NCBI GenBank assembly: GCA_937884385.1
Contig: CALGCW010000041.1
Location: 1-10,446, forward strand
Length of the DNA: 10,446 bases
Reading direction: 5' to 3'
Source of the DNA: an uncultured Clostridia bacterium
GTDB lineage: Bacteria > Bacillota > Clostridia > Oscillospirales > CAG-272
The notes beneath the pieces are model-generated. The model was not told where the DNA came from. It searched no databases and worked only from the letters and a program-made list of their open reading frames with translations. The translations under genes were made by a program, and so were the position numbers. Of this stretch, positions 9,510 through 10,446 are shown in pieces; within the stretch, counting starts at the first letter, position 1; each line of letters opens with the position of its first letter.

Positions 9510-10340
9510 ATGGCAAACGTATGCGTTATTACGGGCGGCGTAAGCGGAATGGGACTCGCAGCCGCAAAATTTATGCCCAAGGATAAGATCATCGTTATTT
9601 CAGGAAGAACACTTTCCAAGCTTGAGGGCGCAGTTGAGGAGCTTAAAGCACTTGGCTACACAGCTTACGCAAAGACCTGCGACACATCAAAGCGTGAAAG
9701 CGTTAAAGAGCTCGTTGCATTCTGCAAAAGCCTTGGCGAGATCAAAAACGTTATCAACTCTGCAGGACTTTCACCCGCAATGAGCAACCCCGAAACGATC
9801 GTAAGAGTAAATGCACTCGGCACGGTCTACGTAAACGAGGAATTCTCAAAGGAAATGAATGCAGGCAGCGTTATCGTTGACGTTTCTTCAAACTCTGCTT
9901 ACGTGCTCCCCTCCTTCATTATCAATAAGAAGGATTATAGGCTCGCAGACACGGATGAAGAGAAATTCATCAAAAAGATCATCAAAAAGAGCAATATGGC
10001 AAAGAGCGACTACCAAAAGAGTGGCTTTGCTTATTCCCTTTCCAAAAACTTCGTTGTTTGGTATGCGCAGAAGTGTGCGTTCGACTACGGCAAGAAGGGC
10101 ATTAGAGTTTGCTCACTCAGTCCCGGTCTTATCGCCACCGATATGGGCAATCTTGAGGCGCAGGAGGGCGGAATGCTCATTCCTATGTCCGCAGAGGAAA
10201 GAATGGGCAGACCCGAGGAGCTCGGCTTCGCGCTTGCAACCGTTGCAGACGAAAGAAACGGCTATCTCGCAGGCGTTGACGTGCTCGTCGACGGCGGAAG
10301 CACAAACGGTATGAAGGAATTCAAAAAGAATAAAAAATAA
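9510..10340 (+). CDS. Short-chain dehydrogenase/reductase (SDR family)
   Basis: NAD(P)-dependent oxidoreductase of the classical SDR type, 276 residues, cytoplasmic, substrate unknown. The Rossmann motif is TGGVSGMG (8-15). Arg33 in ISGRT after the second strand hints at NADP(H). Also present are NSAG (83-86), Asn101 in RVNALGT, a catalytic Ser126/127 in VDVSSNSAY, YSLSK with Tyr175 and Lys179, SPG (204-206), and LVDGG (259-263) near the end. The Ser-Tyr distance is about 48 residues rather than the usual 12-13. A Lys-rich, probably helical insertion (about 136-170) lies between them. A comparable long insertion is known in Comamonas 3-alpha-hydroxysteroid dehydrogenase, so a bulky substrate is conceivable, but that is inference. 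The C terminus is Lys-rich (KEFKKNKK). It is a single-gene unit divergent from recA, with its own promoter and terminator and no pathway partner nearby. Confidence 0.93.
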   Translation: MANVCVITGGVSGMGLAAAKFMPKDKIIVISGRTLSKLEGAVEELKALGYTAYAKTCDTSKRESVKELVAFCKSLGEIKNVINSAGLSPAMSNPETIVRVNALGTVYVNEEFSKEMNAGSVIVDVSSNSAYVLPSFIINKKDYRLADTDEEKFIKKIIKKSNMAKSDYQKSGFAYSLSKNFVVWYAQKCAFDYGKKGIRVCSLSPGLIATDMGNLEAQEGGMLIPMSAEERMGRPEELGFALATVADERNGYLAGVDVLVDGGSTNGMKEFKKNKK

Positions 10341-10351
10341 TATCCTCACAC

Positions 10352-10378
10352 AAAAAGGGCTCGCAAGAGTCCTTTTTT
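10352..10378 (+). terminator. Rho-independent terminator of the SDR gene
   Basis: Stem AAAAAGGGCTC/GAGTCCTTTTT (10352-10362 and 10367-10377, one G-U pair) with a GCAA tetraloop, ending in a run of T. It begins 11 bases after the stop. The A-run on the 5' side makes it potentially bidirectional. The rest of the window (10379-10446) is AT-rich and I see no gene in it. Confidence 0.9.
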
Positions 10379-10446
10379 GCATAAATTGGGATTTATCGGG
10401 GAGAAGTTACAAAGAAAAGATTTTTCGCTTTTTTGAAAAAAAGCTC

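Noticed and set aside
10427..10444. AT hairpin GCTTTTT-TGAA-AAAAAGC at the right edge
   Set aside because: The stem is mostly A-T, no T-tract can be seen before the window ends, and the SDR gene already has a strong terminator. It is too weak to call.

Overview
The window reads as a chromosomal housekeeping segment of a mid-GC Firmicute of the class Clostridia, probably an uncultivated gut-type lineage related to Oscillospirales or Christensenellales. The grounds are: clostridial-type RpoB, RpoC, RecA and RecX sequences; AGGAG-type ribosome binding sites ahead of most genes; textbook sigma-A promoters with 17-bp spacers; and a surface lipoprotein carrying Cys/Asp repeats of a kind I associate with uncultivated Clostridia. 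The lineage call is inference.

Layout, left to right. (1) 1-1046, minus: the 5' part of rpoC, running off the left edge. (2) 1069-5052, minus: complete rpoB, 22 bp upstream of rpoC, with a lineage-type insertion and a very acidic C-terminal tail. (3) 5053-5441: a divergent control region holding the rpoBC promoter(s) and structured leader on the minus strand, and the rpsT promoter and hairpin leader on the plus strand. (4) 5442-5705, plus: rpsT (ribosomal protein S20) with a UUG start, followed by a strong terminator. (5) 5875-7467, plus: a 530-residue lipoprotein with its own consensus promoter. It has three tandem 26-residue Cys/His/Asp repeats, three SH3b-like domains and a C-terminal domain that may be PsbP-like. 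(6) 7477-7502: a hairpin terminator shared by convergent genes. (7) 8161-9276 and 7508-8152, minus: a recA-recX operon, 8 bp apart, driven by a consensus promoter without a recognisable LexA box. (8) 9510-10340, plus: a short-chain dehydrogenase/reductase with an unusually long Ser-to-Tyr insertion. Its promoter is flanked by a 10-bp direct repeat and preceded by an inverted repeat. A terminator closes it, and the last ~70 bases hold no gene.

How the genes relate: rpoB and rpoC make the two large RNA polymerase subunits and are co-transcribed. rpsT diverges from them, so transcription and ribosome genes share one control region. recA and recX form a recombinase/modulator pair. The lipoprotein and the dehydrogenase are separate single-gene units, and nothing in the sequence ties them to their neighbours. 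I found no mobile element, CRISPR array, tRNA, rRNA or defence cassette. The most interesting signals are the Cys/His/Asp-repeat SH3 lipoprotein, rpoB placed apart from its usual rplJ-rplL partners, and the repeat-flanked SDR promoter. I did not find a clearly new multi-gene system.
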